Notes: generated by a model not told the origin, from the letters alone. Numbered from the stretch's first letter, positions 1-9,415 are shown. The stretch: 64,000 bases of DNA from Halanaerobium saccharolyticum (GCF_003053565.1 NZ_QAXS01000001.1:124001-188000); one strand, 5' to 3'. Numbers and translations: made by a program.

Positions 1-650
<650 letters not shown>

Positions 651-661
651 GTTAAGTTATA

Positions 662-711
662 GGTACCGGGTACTTGTAAAATTTTTCCACAAGTATCCGG
701 TTTTCTATTTT
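662..711 (+). terminator. Palindromic repeat copy 1, probable terminator of fba
   Basis: Arms 665-677 (ACCGGGTACTTGT) and 689-701 form a 13-bp stem with one G-U pair around an 11-base loop and run into TTTTCTATTTT. The same arm sequence recurs at 723-793 and 13757-13834, so this is both a dispersed repeat and a plausible intrinsic terminator. Confidence 0.6.
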
Positions 712-722
712 AAACTATTATT

Positions 723-793
723 AGTACCGGGTACTTGTAAAATATTTCCATATAACAATTATGAGTTTGAAGTATTTTATCAGTATCCGTGTT
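723..793. repeat. Palindromic repeat copy 2 (degenerate)
   Basis: It begins with the same GTACCGGGTACTTGTAAAAT arm as the copies at 662 and 13757. The right arm (about 773-791) is a decayed inverted copy. It lies directly upstream of the cation exchanger gene, and its end is next to that gene's ribosome-binding site. Confidence 0.55.
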
Positions 794-813
794 GAAAGAT
801 GAGGAGGGTTTAT

Positions 814-1833
814 TTGACACAGCTTTGGTTAGAATTTATTTTAATGGCAGTTTTTATTATAATTTCAGGAACTTATTTATCAAGATTTGGCGATATAATT
901 GCTGATAAAAGTGGACTGGGTCAGGCTTTTATTGGTGGTATCTTGATTGCAATGGCAACTTCTTTACCGGAACTGGTAACCAGTATCAGTTCGGCTCTTG
1001 TTGGAGCGCCGGATATTGCAGTCGGTAATGCTTTTGGGAGTAATACTTTTAACCTTGTTATTTTAGCCTTTGCTGATCTGCTGCAGGGCAAAGGTCCACT
1101 ACTACTTCGAGTTAACTACAGCCACATTCTTTCCGGTCTGGTAGGTGTTTTACTTTCAGCCCTGGTAGTCTTCAGCCTAATTTTATCTCATTTTATGAAC
1201 TTTAATTTAAGTATTTTTGGAGTTGGAGTAGATAGTATCATTCTGCTGCTTACTTATCTTGTAAGTGTGCGGATGATTTACCGTTATGATAAGAAAAATC
1301 CTCTTGATCCCGATGATCCAGTCAAGGAAGAGGATCCAAATCCAGATTACACTCTAAATAAGGCTCTGATGGGCTTTGCTCTCTGTGCAGTTGTAATTGT
1401 TTTTAGCGGCTATCGTTTAACTATTACTGCTGATCAGATATCAATGTTGACCGGAATCGATCAAAGTTTTATTGGTTCAATAATGGTGGCAGCGGCAACT
1501 TCACTGCCGGAACTCGTGGCAACTATTTCTGCTATTAAGATCGGTGCCTATAATATGGCAGTCGGAAATGTCTTCGGCAGCAATATTTTCAATATGACAG
1601 TTATTTTCTTTGCCGATGTTTTTTACCGGCAGGGAGTTTTATTAGAAGATGCCCGCATAGTACATATTTTAACTGCAACGGTAGGTATTGTGATGGCAAC
1701 AATAATTTTAATTGGTTTGTTTTATCGCTCACGCCGCTCGTTTATGTGGATGGGCTGGGATGCGATTGCAGCCACAGTAGTTTATTTTGCAGGAGTTTAT
1801 CTGCTTTTTCAGTTAGGATTGAACGTAATTTAA
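814..1833 (+). CDS. Calcium/sodium:cation antiporter, CaCA family (YrbG-like)
   Basis: This is an integral membrane exchanger of about 339 residues. It has two homologous halves, each with the diagnostic alpha-repeat signatures: ATSLPELVTSI plus GNAFGSNTFN in the first half, and ATSLPELVATI plus GNVFGSNIFN in the second. Each half has about five hydrophobic segments, separated by a charged cytoplasmic loop (YDKKNPLDPDDPVKEEDP). The family exchanges Ca2+ or K+ for Na+ or H+. The TTG at 814 is preferred because GAGGAGG at 801-807 lies 6 bases upstream; the ATG at 799 overlaps that site. The ion actually moved cannot be read from sequence. Its stop codon touches the terminal repeat of the element at 1832-2101. 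Confidence 0.85.
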   Translation: MTQLWLEFILMAVFIIISGTYLSRFGDIIADKSGLGQAFIGGILIAMATSLPELVTSISSALVGAPDIAVGNAFGSNTFNLVILAFADLLQGKGPLLLRVNYSHILSGLVGVLLSALVVFSLILSHFMNFNLSIFGVGVDSIILLLTYLVSVRMIYRYDKKNPLDPDDPVKEEDPNPDYTLNKALMGFALCAVVIVFSGYRLTITADQISMLTGIDQSFIGSIMVAAATSLPELVATISAIKIGAYNMAVGNVFGSNIFNMTVIFFADVFYRQGVLLEDARIVHILTATVGIVMATIILIGLFYRSRRSFMWMGWDAIAATVVYFAGVYLLFQLGLNVI

Positions 1834-2101
1834 TTTCAAATTTTTGTTATTGACTTAAATATTTTGTCTGCAAACCCTAGTCTCGTTCCAAATTTAATTA
1901 CAAGAAAAAGTAGAATTCTTATTAGAGTTAAAACTGACTTCCTTCTTAATCGGCACATCCTGTGCCGCAGTCAGCTCAGAACCTCGTGTTCTTCGGTCGG
2001 TTTTAACTCTGCTAATCATTAACTTTTTCTAAGTAATTTATTAAGTTACATCGACTAGAGTTTGCAGACAAAAATATAAATATCATTCAAAATTTGAAAT
2101 T
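1832..2101. repeat. 270-bp inverted-repeat element, MITE-like or structured RNA
   Basis: The ends are near-perfect inverted repeats bounded by TA (TAATTTCAAATTTT at the left, its complement at 2088-2102). Further inward, 1866-1882 pairs with 2053-2069 (17 bp, one mismatch), and 1924-1938 pairs with 1996-2010 (15 bp, one G-U). The centre holds two small hairpins, at 1951-1967 (CGGCAC/GTGCCG) and 1978-1992 (AGAAC/GTTCT). No open frame of note is present. The architecture fits a non-autonomous mobile element with TA target duplication, or a long hairpin RNA. Confidence 0.6.
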
Positions 2102-2331
2102 AATTACTCGGTTAATATAAATGAGGCAACCTAATCTATTGCCGCCTCCTGCGGCAGGATTAGCAAACAACAATAATATTCTTAAATGACTCAGTGATTG
2201 GCCACTAAATTGGTGAGCAAGATCTTCTTTTTTAAATGATTATTACTTTTATAAGATTTACATAAATATTTATTCATTCGAACAATATAATTTTAAATAA
2301 AACAGGGAAAATAAAGAAAGGTGGACTTGAT
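2102..2331 (+). other. AT-rich leader region of rho with a small hairpin
   Basis: No gene is seen. A GC-rich hairpin lies at 2131-2163 (CTAATC...GCCGC paired with GCGGC...GATTAG), not followed by a T-run. A TATAAT-like hexamer occurs near 2286, but no convincing -35 box is placed. Rho genes in many bacteria have long autoregulated leaders, so this stretch may be an untranslated leader; that is inference. Confidence 0.35.
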
Positions 2332-3591
2332 GTGCTTAACATCAGTGAGTTAGAAAGAAAAACTATAACAGAATTACACGAAATAGCAAAGGAGATGGAT
2401 GTCAGCGGTTATTCGCAGATGCGGAAAAAGGATCTAATCTTTGCTATTCTAAAGAAGGGAACAGAAAAAGGAGGGAATATCTTTGCTGAAGGTGTCCTCG
2501 AGATTATCCAGAGTGAAGGCTATGGCTTTCTTAGGCCTTCTAAGTATATTCCATCCAGTGATGATATCTATATTTCTGCTTCCCAGATCAGGCGTTTTGA
2601 TTTAAGGACCGGTGATGTTGTTTCCGGTCAGGTCAGGGAGCCCAAGGATAATGAAAAATATTTTGCTATTTTAAGGATTGAGGCAGTAAACTATCAGGAT
2701 CCGGAAAAAGCAAGGGAGCGCTCACACTTTGAGGATTTAACTCCTCTTTATCCGGAAGAGAGATATAAGCTGGAGTACCACAAAAATGAAATTTCTTCCC
2801 GGATGATAGATCTAATTGCTCCTATCGGCAAGGGGCAGCGTGGACTTTTAGTTTCTCCTCCTAAAGCTGGAAAAACTGTGCTCTTAAAAAAAGTAGCCAA
2901 CAGTATTCGCTATAATTATCCGGAAAGCAAGATGATGATTCTTTTAATTGATGAGCGGCCGGAAGAGGTAACAGATATGAGGCGCTCGGTTGATGCAGAG
3001 GTAATTGCTTCGACTTTTGATGAGCCGCCTGAGGAGCATATTCAGGTAGCTGAGCTGGTGCTGGAGAAGGCCAAACGGCTGGTTGAGCACAAAAATGATG
3101 TAGTTATACTTCTTGACAGCATTACCCGGCTTGCCAGAGCTGCGAATGTGACCATTCCACCCAGCGGTAGAACTCTCTCCGGTGGACTTGATCCAACAGC
3201 TATGCATTTCCCCAAAAGATTTTTTGGTGCTGCCCGGAATATTGAAGAAGGCGGCAGCTTAACAATTATTGCTACTTCCTTAGTTGATACCGGCAGTAGG
3301 ATGGATGACGTAATTTATGAGGAGTTTAAGGGTACAGGTAATATGGAGCTGCACTTAAGCCGTCGTCTGGCAGAGAGAAGGCTCTTCCCGGCAATTGATA
3401 TCAACCGCTCCGGAACCAGAAAAGAAGAAATGCTCTTAGGCGAAAAAGAGCTGGAGATTATCTGGAAGCTTCGTCAGCAGACTCAGGATATGACAGATTA
3501 TGAGCTGATGAATACTTTCTTAAAACAGCTTAAAAATACTCAGGACAATGAGGAACTGCTGGAGATGCTGGATAAGGTATTTAAGGATTAG
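2332..3591 (+). CDS. rho: Transcription termination factor Rho
   Basis: A hexameric RNA-dependent ATPase/translocase that ends transcription. At 419 residues it has the usual length without large insertions. The N-terminal Rho_N helical domain (about 1-45) is followed by the cold-shock-like RNA-binding domain with EGYGFLRPS (about 60-115). The RecA-like ATPase core has the P-loop [10 protein letters not shown], the Walker B segment [14 protein letters not shown] and the LSGGLDP segment. The GTG at 2332 is used, with AAGGTGG about 7 bases upstream; the overlapping ATG at 2330 runs into a stop within a few codons. An intrinsic terminator follows at 3624. In Firmicutes rho is usually next to rpmE; here an AT-rich module separates them. 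Confidence 0.97.
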   Translation: MLNISELERKTITELHEIAKEMDVSGYSQMRKKDLIFAILKKGTEKGGNIFAEGVLEIIQSEGYGFLRPSKYIPSSDDIYISASQIRRFDLRTGDVVSGQVREPKDNEKYFAILRIEAVNYQDPEKARERSHFEDLTPLYPEERYKLEYHKNEISSRMIDLIAPIGKGQRGLLVSPPKAGKTVLLKKVANSIRYNYPESKMMILLIDERPEEVTDMRRSVDAEVIASTFDEPPEEHIQVAELVLEKAKRLVEHKNDVVILLDSITRLARAANVTIPPSGRTLSGGLDPTAMHFPKRFFGAARNIEEGGSLTIIATSLVDTGSRMDDVIYEEFKGTGNMELHLSRRLAERRLFPAIDINRSGTRKEEMLLGEKELEIIWKLRQQTQDMTDYELMNTFLKQLKNTQDNEELLEMLDKVFKD

Positions 3592-3623
3592 CTATATTTT
3601 GAAAAAGTAAATAGTTTGATTGT

Positions 3624-3660
3624 AAGACGCCTGGCTAATATTAGTTGGGTGTCTTTTTTT
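3624..3660 (+). terminator. Intrinsic terminator after rho
   Basis: Bases AAGACGCCTGGCTAA pair with TTAGTTGGGTGTCTT through G-U wobbles, around a two-base TA centre, giving a 15-bp stem that runs into TTTTTTTATAT. Confidence 0.8.
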
Positions 3661-3740
3661 ATATATAAATGTCAAACTTTGTCTTTTTTTATATAATTTA
3701 AATAATAAAGAAGGAATATTAATATTTATATAGAAAAAGT

Positions 3741-3778
3741 AAATAAGTCAATTAAATAATTTGACTTTTTTTATTTTT
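3741..3778 (+). terminator. Weak AT-rich hairpin with T-run ahead of lipoprotein gene
   Basis: AAGTCAA (3745-3751) pairs with TTGACTT (3761-3767) and is followed by TTTTTTATTTTT. The stem is short and GC-poor. It ends only about 20 bases before the next start codon, so it could be a weak terminator or leader attenuator. Confidence 0.3.
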
Positions 3779-3800
3779 AAAAACAGGGAGGAATTACAAA

Positions 3801-5939
3801 ATGAAAAAAAGAAAAGTTTTTTATTTTTTAGCAATGGTTTTATTTGTGAGTCTTTTAATTACGGGCTGCTCTAGTGATGGCAGTTTACCGGGAGACGATG
3901 ATCAAAGCCCAGCAACTCAACAGGTCACCTTAAGTGGAACTGTTCAGCCACCTGGAGGAACTGTGAAGGTTAGTTCGGTTAATAGCTTATCTAATGAGGG
4001 TGAATTTATTGGTATTGCAAGAAACTTTGATACTGGTAAAATAATTGCAGAGTCTGTAGAAGTTGGAACCGATAATAGTTATAGCGTTCAGGTGGAAAAA
4101 GGATCTAATGTTGTAATTTCATTTACTAGAGATGATGGTCTTTATTTATCAACTTTTGTTCCTGAAGTTGATGGTCTAGACAGCGAGGGGTTAGCAAATG
4201 CAAATCCTGAATCCACAATAATTACTCTCTTGATTGAGGAAAAAAAGAAGTCGGGATCAGAGGTTAAGTTGACTTCTAAAGATGTTGGCGAATTAAGAAC
4301 TAATGTTCTAGATAAAGGTTTAGTGCCTGAAAACGAAGAGGATTTCAAAAAGATTTTTGAAATAAATGAAAATAATGAACGACAAATTTCTGAGGAATCT
4401 AAAGCTGTATTCACAGAAATTGATGCTGATTTAGAAAATACAATTGAGACAAATAAATCAGATGCTGTAAAAGCGAAAGAAATGATTTCTTTTGTTAGAA
4501 ATGCTGGAGTTTTTGCTGATAAATCATTCAAAAAGCAGGATGAAATACTGGCTGAAAATGCTGAAATCATTGGTGAAAATATTGAAGGCTTTACAGCTGA
4601 GTTTAATGAGAATATTAAAGGTTTATTTACTACTGATTTTATTTATAACATACCGGGTCAAACAGATCCGAAAGTTTATAAATTATCTGAACTTAAAGAT
4701 GGCTCTCAAATGACAGATTCAGAAATGAGAGAGCATTTTATTGAAATGATGAATATGGAGAGATGGTACTGGGAAATAACTGATTCAGATGGTAATGAAA
4801 TTTATATTTTCACTGATTTTCCAGGTAAATATGATGTTGACGAGACTACTGAAATAGATAAAATAGATCTAAATGATATTAAGTTTGAATATGAAATTAA
4901 TAAGGATAAAAGCACAAATAAATTTATTGGTATGATAGATATTAATCCAGATAATCAAACCCCAGAGAAAGTTATTGATATAATTGATGAAACTACTCAA
5001 ACAACTACTTTTGAATTAACTATTCCTGAGGATAACTGGATGTTTATTAAAGGTGATTATACTGGAGAAAATTATTCTGCTTACTTAGATATAAGTTTAG
5101 AAGAGGACATCAGGCTAAATGATATTAGTAGTGATAATAATGTGATAAATATCGATACAGTATTGGACGGAGAGATTTCTCTGGCAGATTCTTTTAAATT
5201 TCATGGTCGACTAGTCGTTGATACAGAAAGAGAATTTGAAGATCAATTCCGTAAACTTTGGAATAGCAATGAGTTAACCAGTTCAGAAATTTATAATAAT
5301 ACAACTGATATCAAATATTTAGAAATAAATGCGAAAGGTAAATTTGATACTCTGTTAGCTTCAAATAATACGACTGTTGCTGCAGATTATATTAATCTAG
5401 TATCAAGATACAATAGTCAGAGAGAAGAATTGGTTTTAACTGAAATTAATATGAGAACTTTATTCGAATCTCCTCAAACATGGTGGGATGGAACATTAAA
5501 TGTTGAACGTTTTAATGGACTTAAAACTGTCGAAGAAACTGATTTTATGGGAGATATAGATTTTGTTGGTAATGTTGGCTATGAAGGATTCGAAAATTTA
5601 ACAGTTAGTTTGGATTCTAGTGTTAGTTACGACCCTAAAAAAGAAACGAAAGAGATAATTAATGACTACAGTTATAATGAAGTTAATATTAAAAAGGGTG
5701 ATAAAAGTATCACTGGCTTTATCGAGACAGAGGGTGAAAATGGTAAAGCATTATTGACTAATCAGAATAACATCGAATTCTCTTATGTTTATACTAATGG
5801 ACAGTTGGATCCTGAAAATAGTTATATTAAAGATGCTGAAGGTAAGACTTTAGCTAAGATAAGAGAAGAAGATGGAATTGTTAAGGTTTATTATTATAAG
5901 GATGGTAGCGAAAGTGGCGACTTTGAATCATTATTCTAG
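3801..5939 (+). CDS. Large exported lipoprotein of unknown function
   Basis: The 712-residue product begins with a lipoprotein signal, MKKRKVF then a hydrophobic stretch ending in the lipobox LITGC, so Cys23 should be lipidated. A short Ser/Asp-rich linker follows, then a segment (about 40-110) resembling a beta-sandwich regulatory domain (SGTVQPPGGTVKV, NSYSVQVEKGSNVVISF). The rest is long, acidic and rich in Asn, Asp, Glu and Ile, with no recognised catalytic motif. The C-terminal half has regular alternating residues that suggest extended beta structure. The ribosome site GGGAGG is 8-9 bases before the ATG. It is visibly more AT-rich than flanking rho and rpmE and forms a cluster with the next two genes, all predicted to be exported. 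Family not recognised. Confidence 0.6.
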   Translation: MKKRKVFYFLAMVLFVSLLITGCSSDGSLPGDDDQSPATQQVTLSGTVQPPGGTVKVSSVNSLSNEGEFIGIARNFDTGKIIAESVEVGTDNSYSVQVEKGSNVVISFTRDDGLYLSTFVPEVDGLDSEGLANANPESTIITLLIEEKKKSGSEVKLTSKDVGELRTNVLDKGLVPENEEDFKKIFEINENNERQISEESKAVFTEIDADLENTIETNKSDAVKAKEMISFVRNAGVFADKSFKKQDEILAENAEIIGENIEGFTAEFNENIKGLFTTDFIYNIPGQTDPKVYKLSELKDGSQMTDSEMREHFIEMMNMERWYWEITDSDGNEIYIFTDFPGKYDVDETTEIDKIDLNDIKFEYEINKDKSTNKFIGMIDINPDNQTPEKVIDIIDETTQTTTFELTIPEDNWMFIKGDYTGENYSAYLDISLEEDIRLNDISSDNNVINIDTVLDGEISLADSFKFHGRLVVDTEREFEDQFRKLWNSNELTSSEIYNNTTDIKYLEINAKGKFDTLLASNNTTVAADYINLVSRYNSQREELVLTEINMRTLFESPQTWWDGTLNVERFNGLKTVEETDFMGDIDFVGNVGYEGFENLTVSLDSSVSYDPKKETKEIINDYSYNEVNIKKGDKSITGFIETEGENGKALLTNQNNIEFSYVYTNGQLDPENSYIKDAEGKTLAKIREEDGIVKVYYYKDGSESGDFESLF

Positions 5940-7086
5940 ATTTAAAATTAAAGACACCCGATTTTTTATCGGGTGTCTTTTTGTTTTAGTTTTGATAGTA
6001 ATAATTTTTTCGACGAATGTTAAAGCATTTGATAATAAATTATCTTTTCAAAGAGATATTTATAATAACACATTAAATATTAAGGAAATAATATTAATCC
6101 AAAATGGATCTCTTTCAGATTTATCTTATGTTTCTTCTTCATCAAAAAAGGATATAGAGCATAGAGATCTGATAAAAGAGGGGATTCAAATTCAAAATCA
6201 AGATATAAAATTGAGTTATTATCGCCTCAAAAATCAATTTTATTATATTTCAAACAATGCGATTGAATTAATTAATAGAATTAATAATTATAATAATAAA
6301 GATAAATTTAAAGATATAAAAATTAATAATTCAGTAATTGATTTAAATATTTTAGAATTGAAATATAAAACTGATCTAATTCAGAGTAATAAAACCAAAC
6401 ATTCTCTAATTTTCGGTTTTAATTATATTCAAGGTAAAACAATAGAAAATAGAAATTATAAAGTGAATCTTGACATAACAGAACATAGTAATCCCTTTTT
6501 TGAGACCCCTTTACTAGTTAAAGGAAATTCAAATAATTATTTTCTTCATAAAGATAGTGAAAATTATGGGATATCCTTAGGTTTAGGTGGAGAAATTAAA
6601 CTAGAAAACAATTTAGACTTAACTATATACATCAATAATTTATTAGGATTTGTTAAATGGGAGAAAATGCGTTATGAGTATAGCAAAATAGATTCTGATA
6701 CAGCTTATTTAGATGAAAAAGGTTTTATTAATTATGATGCCAGTATAAAAGGGAAGTGGAAAGAGTTTGACTATGAGATGGATCTGCCTAAAGCCCTTAC
6801 AATTGATTTAAATAAAAAAATTGGGAGCTGGGTTTTTGTTTCTGAACTTACAGCCAGAGAATATTTTTTAGGTGATTTCTCAAAAAAAAGTTACTGGTCA
6901 TTTAAAAATAGTATAGTTTATGATTATAAAGGTAACTTGTTTTCAATTGGGTTTGATGTCCCCAATAAATTACATTTATTATCTTATAAAAATAATAACT
7001 TAGGTTTTGATTTGACTTTTGATAATATAAATTTAACAAAAATAAATGGCGTAGGCTCCAGATTCTACTATAGTCTAAAATTCTAA
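5923..7086 (+). CDS. Exported protein, possible outer-membrane beta-barrel; start uncertain
   Basis: The frame opens within the end of the preceding gene. Possible starts are TTG 5923, ATG 5902 and ATG 5872. A typical signal peptide follows (IGCLFVLVLIVIIF, then VKAFD, a plausible cleavage site). The mature part is rich in Asn, Lys and Ile with alternating hydrophobic residues. It ends in GVGSRFYYSLKF; a C-terminal Phe after an aromatic-alternating strand is the usual signal of BamA substrates, so an outer-membrane barrel is likely but unproven. A perfect 13-bp terminator hairpin (5950-5987) lies inside the codons for the signal peptide. Expression from upstream would therefore face premature termination. 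Function unknown. Confidence 0.5.
   Translation: MNHYSRFKIKDTRFFIGCLFVLVLIVIIFSTNVKAFDNKLSFQRDIYNNTLNIKEIILIQNGSLSDLSYVSSSSKKDIEHRDLIKEGIQIQNQDIKLSYYRLKNQFYYISNNAIELINRINNYNNKDKFKDIKINNSVIDLNILELKYKTDLIQSNKTKHSLIFGFNYIQGKTIENRNYKVNLDITEHSNPFFETPLLVKGNSNNYFLHKDSENYGISLGLGGEIKLENNLDLTIYINNLLGFVKWEKMRYEYSKIDSDTAYLDEKGFINYDASIKGKWKEFDYEMDLPKALTIDLNKKIGSWVFVSELTAREYFLGDFSKKSYWSFKNSIVYDYKGNLFSIGFDVPNKLHLLSYKNNNLGFDLTFDNINLTKINGVGSRFYYSLKF
5950..5987 (+). terminator. Strong intrinsic terminator overlapping the 5' coding region of the next gene
   Basis: AAAGACACCCGAT (5950-5962) pairs perfectly with ATCGGGTGTCTTT (5968-5980) around TTTTT, followed by TTGTTTT. It lies 11 bases after the lipoprotein stop codon and inside the frame that continues to 7086. 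Confidence 0.85.
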
Positions 7087-7106
7087 ATATAAAGGGGAAA
7101 AGAGTA

Positions 7107-8282
7107 ATGAAAAAAATAAAATTAGCATTAATTTTATTAATTTCAATCTTCATCTTAAGTGGATGTTTCGGCGGAGATTTTGGTGATGATATGTTTTCTG
7201 ATATTAATGGAGAAACCTATCAGCTTAGCGGAGAAATTATTGATTTACAGGGGATTCCAGTTGAAAATGTAGAGGTTAGAATTAATGGAAAGGTAACTTA
7301 TACAGATGCGAATGGACTTTACAATTTAGAAAGTATCGAGGGTGGAAGCTCTTATATAGAATTAGAGTCAGATAGTTATCGGAATTTAGATGCTGATATA
7401 AATATTAGTTCTGATACTTCGATGGATTTTGTGATGGTTGAGAACGAAGTAGTCTATGCGGCTCAAACAAGTGGTAATACTTCTGGTTATTTTCAGCTGA
7501 AAAGACCTGGTGGAACCGAATGGGACTATGAAATTTATCTTGAAACTTTAGATGGCGAAGCTTTTGATCAAACAATTACATTTACAGGTGGTCATTATAG
7601 TATTACTGACGAATATACTTACTTTCTAGCAGAAACTGACAATCCAGAAGTTAAATATCTGATGGGGATTGCAGATCATGAATATATCATAATGTCAGGT
7701 TTAACTGAAGCTCAATTTTTAACCTTCAAAGAAGAATATGAAACTCTGGATTCTGGACAGCCGCAAATAGATTTTATAAATGCCAACATTGACCAGGGTA
7801 ATGTTTATGAAGGAGAGAATGTTTTCTTTGAACGGCTGGATAACGAAGACCTAGAGTATAAATTTATTGCTGAGGGAATTTTGAATGAAAGTGATCTTGG
7901 TCAGGTTGAAAATGGAGAATGGACATTGCATCGATTTGGAAATAAAAGATTTGATCCAGATTTTTCATATACATTAGTTCAAGATGATAACAGTCAATCC
8001 TATCATTTTGTTAATTACAATGGTGGTGTAAGTAGTAGAAGTGAAACTGAATTTTATTTTGCTTTAGATCTTTTAGAAACCAATTCTAATCAAAACTATT
8101 ATGTTTATGGTTTTTCGGGCTATAATTATATAAAAATAGCTGTTGTAGAGATTAACATAGGTTCAGAAGAAGATTTTAAAAATATTTATAGTGAAGACCC
8201 AAGTGTTACTAAGTCAAATATAATGAATGTCATTGAGAAAAGCAACCATATTATTTATGGAGAAGTCAATAACTTTAACTAA
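7107..8282 (+). CDS. Lipoprotein with carboxypeptidase-regulatory-like domain
   Basis: The 391-residue product has a lipoprotein signal peptide (MKKIKLALILLISIF) and lipobox ILSGC, with Cys20 the expected lipid-attachment site. Residues about 40-95 (LSGEIIDLQGIPVENVEVRING, then YTDANGLYNLESIEGG) match the CarboxypepD_reg/DUF4480-type beta-sandwich repeat found in many envelope proteins. The remainder is acidic, has no motif I recognise, and may form more beta structure. The ribosome site AAAGGGG lies about 8 bases before the ATG. It lies 20 bases after the barrel-like gene, so the two are probably co-transcribed. A role at the cell envelope is inferred from export only. Confidence 0.6.
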   Translation: MKKIKLALILLISIFILSGCFGGDFGDDMFSDINGETYQLSGEIIDLQGIPVENVEVRINGKVTYTDANGLYNLESIEGGSSYIELESDSYRNLDADINISSDTSMDFVMVENEVVYAAQTSGNTSGYFQLKRPGGTEWDYEIYLETLDGEAFDQTITFTGGHYSITDEYTYFLAETDNPEVKYLMGIADHEYIIMSGLTEAQFLTFKEEYETLDSGQPQIDFINANIDQGNVYEGENVFFERLDNEDLEYKFIAEGILNESDLGQVENGEWTLHRFGNKRFDPDFSYTLVQDDNSQSYHFVNYNGGVSSRSETEFYFALDLLETNSNQNYYVYGFSGYNYIKIAVVEINIGSEEDFKNIYSEDPSVTKSNIMNVIEKSNHIIYGEVNNFN

Positions 8283-8332
8283 TCCTGTCTATTATTATTG
8301 TAGTATGCTGCTAAAAACACAGGCTTTTTCCC

Positions 8333-8361
8333 TTGCAACACTAAAAGGCCTGTGTTATAAT
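8333..8361 (+). promoter_or_regulatory. Sigma-A type promoter for rpmE
   Basis: A TTGCAA -35 box (8333-8338), a 17-base spacer and a perfect TATAAT -10 box (8356-8361). The predicted start near 8368 leaves a leader of about 90 bases. An inverted repeat (AACACAGGC at 8316-8324 with GCCTGTGTT at 8348-8356) overlaps the spacer. Confidence 0.75.
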
Positions 8362-8362
8362 A

Positions 8363-8420
8363 AATCTTAGCGTGAAGATTTATGTCTTCAGCCCGATTTT
8401 TGAGACATAAAATAATCGGT
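8363..8420 (+). promoter_or_regulatory. Structured rpmE leader with predicted pseudoknot
   Basis: Hairpin 1 is AATCTT/AAGATT (8363-8368 with 8375-8380). Hairpin 2 is TTATGTCT/AGACATAA (8380-8387 with 8403-8410). The loop of hairpin 2 contains CCGATT (8393-8398), which is complementary to AATCGG at 8414-8419 just downstream, giving an H-type pseudoknot ahead of the ribosome-binding site. Autogenous leaders for L31 have been proposed in several phyla; whether this is one of them is inference. Confidence 0.5.
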
Positions 8421-8456
8421 GTAACAACAATTATGTATGCAAGAGAGGTGATATAG

Positions 8457-8684
8457 ATGCGTGAAGGAATCCACCCAGACGTAAAAGAAACCACAATAAC
8501 CTGTGCCTGCGGCGAGGTTTATAAAACTAAGTCAACTAAAGAAGATATCAGGGTAGAAGTTTGTTCTAGCTGTCATCCATTCTATACAGGAAAACAGCGT
8601 AAAGCCAAAAAAGGTGGTCGTGTCGAAAGATTTAATAAAAAATATGGGATTTCAGACGAAAGCTCAGAAGAAGATTCTGAGTAG
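8457..8684 (+). CDS. rpmE: 50S ribosomal protein L31 (zinc-binding type)
   Basis: The 75-residue protein starts [19 protein letters not shown], the classic L31 N-terminus. CAC near residue 18 and [12 protein letters not shown] near 38 form the four-cysteine zinc site, so this is the zinc-containing paralogue. The tail is basic then acidic ([12 protein letters not shown]), slightly longer than in Bacillus. L31 bridges the 50S central protuberance and the 30S head. GAGAGGTG precedes the ATG. It heads the tdk-prfA-prmC-sua5 run but is followed by its own terminator. Confidence 0.95.
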   Translation: MREGIHPDVKETTITCACGEVYKTKSTKEDIRVEVCSSCHPFYTGKQRKAKKGGRVERFNKKYGISDESSEEDSE

Positions 8685-8711
8685 GACGGTAAAGAAATCC
8701 TTTTTTCTGCT

Positions 8712-8740
8712 GCAGGGCTTAATTGCTCTGCTTTTTTTTT
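8712..8740 (+). terminator. Intrinsic terminator after rpmE
   Basis: GCAGGGC pairs with GCTCTGC (one G-U) around TTAATT and is followed by eight or nine T residues. Confidence 0.8.
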
Positions 8741-8836
8741 AGAAAAATTTTCATAAACTGGCTCTTAAATGAGTTAGTTTTTGATTTAATTTTTATTTAA
8801 AACTATGATCAGTAAACTAATGATGAGGTGGAAGAA

Positions 8837-9415
8837 TTGTATAAAATTACAAAAAGCGGCTGGCTTGAGGTCATTACAGGTCCAATGTACTGCGGGAAAA
8901 GTGAAGAATTAATCCGCAGATTACGGAGGGTCAAAATTGCCAAACAGAAGGTAAAAGTTTTTAAACCAGTTTTAGATAATCGCTACAGCAAAAAAGATGT
9001 TGTTTCTCACAGTGGAGACAGTATAGAAGCAGTTCCGGTTGATCATCCAGAAGAAATTTTGGAGCGGATTGATGATAATGTTGATGTTGTTGGAATTGAT
9101 GAAGCTCAATTTTTTCATGAAGATTTAGTAGAAATTTGTGAAAATCTGGCTGATAAAGGAATTAGAGTAATTCTGGCCGGTCTGGATAGAGATTTCCGGA
9201 GTGAACCCTTTGGTCCCATGCCGGAATTAATGGCCAGAGCTGAATATGTTGATAAACTGCATGCTATCTGTATCCAGTGTGGAGAACCCGCAAGCAGAAC
9301 CCAGCGTTTAATTGACGGTGAACCGGCGGCAAAAGATGACCCGGTTATTTTAGTTGGTGCCTCCGAGGTTTATGAGGCCCGCTGCAGAAGCTGTCACGCT
9401 ATCAAAGGGGAATAA
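8837..9415 (+). CDS. tdk: Thymidine kinase (type II)
   Basis: Phosphorylates thymidine to dTMP in the salvage pathway. The product of about 192 residues has the P-loop GPMYCGKS at its N-terminus, the DEAQFF segment (Walker B, base-binding region) and a lid with the structural zinc site ([10 protein letters not shown] and CRSCH near the C-terminus). The TTG at 8837 is chosen because GAGGTGG (8825-8831) lies 5 bases upstream; the GTG at 8828 lies inside that site. It belongs to the conserved rpmE-tdk-prfA-prmC order of Firmicutes. Confidence 0.95.
   Translation: MYKITKSGWLEVITGPMYCGKSEELIRRLRRVKIAKQKVKVFKPVLDNRYSKKDVVSHSGDSIEAVPVDHPEEILERIDDNVDVVGIDEAQFFHEDLVEICENLADKGIRVILAGLDRDFRSEPFGPMPELMARAEYVDKLHAICIQCGEPASRTQRLIDGEPAAKDDPVILVGASEVYEARCRSCHAIKGE

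Noticed and set aside
4142-4570. 142-codon minus-strand frame inside the lipoprotein gene
   Set aside because: Serine- and phenylalanine-rich antisense of an AT-rich gene, no ribosome site, no family resemblance.
8279-8494. Minus-strand frame across the rpmE promoter and leader
   Set aside because: It overlaps a clear promoter, a structured leader and the start of rpmE, and has no ribosome site.
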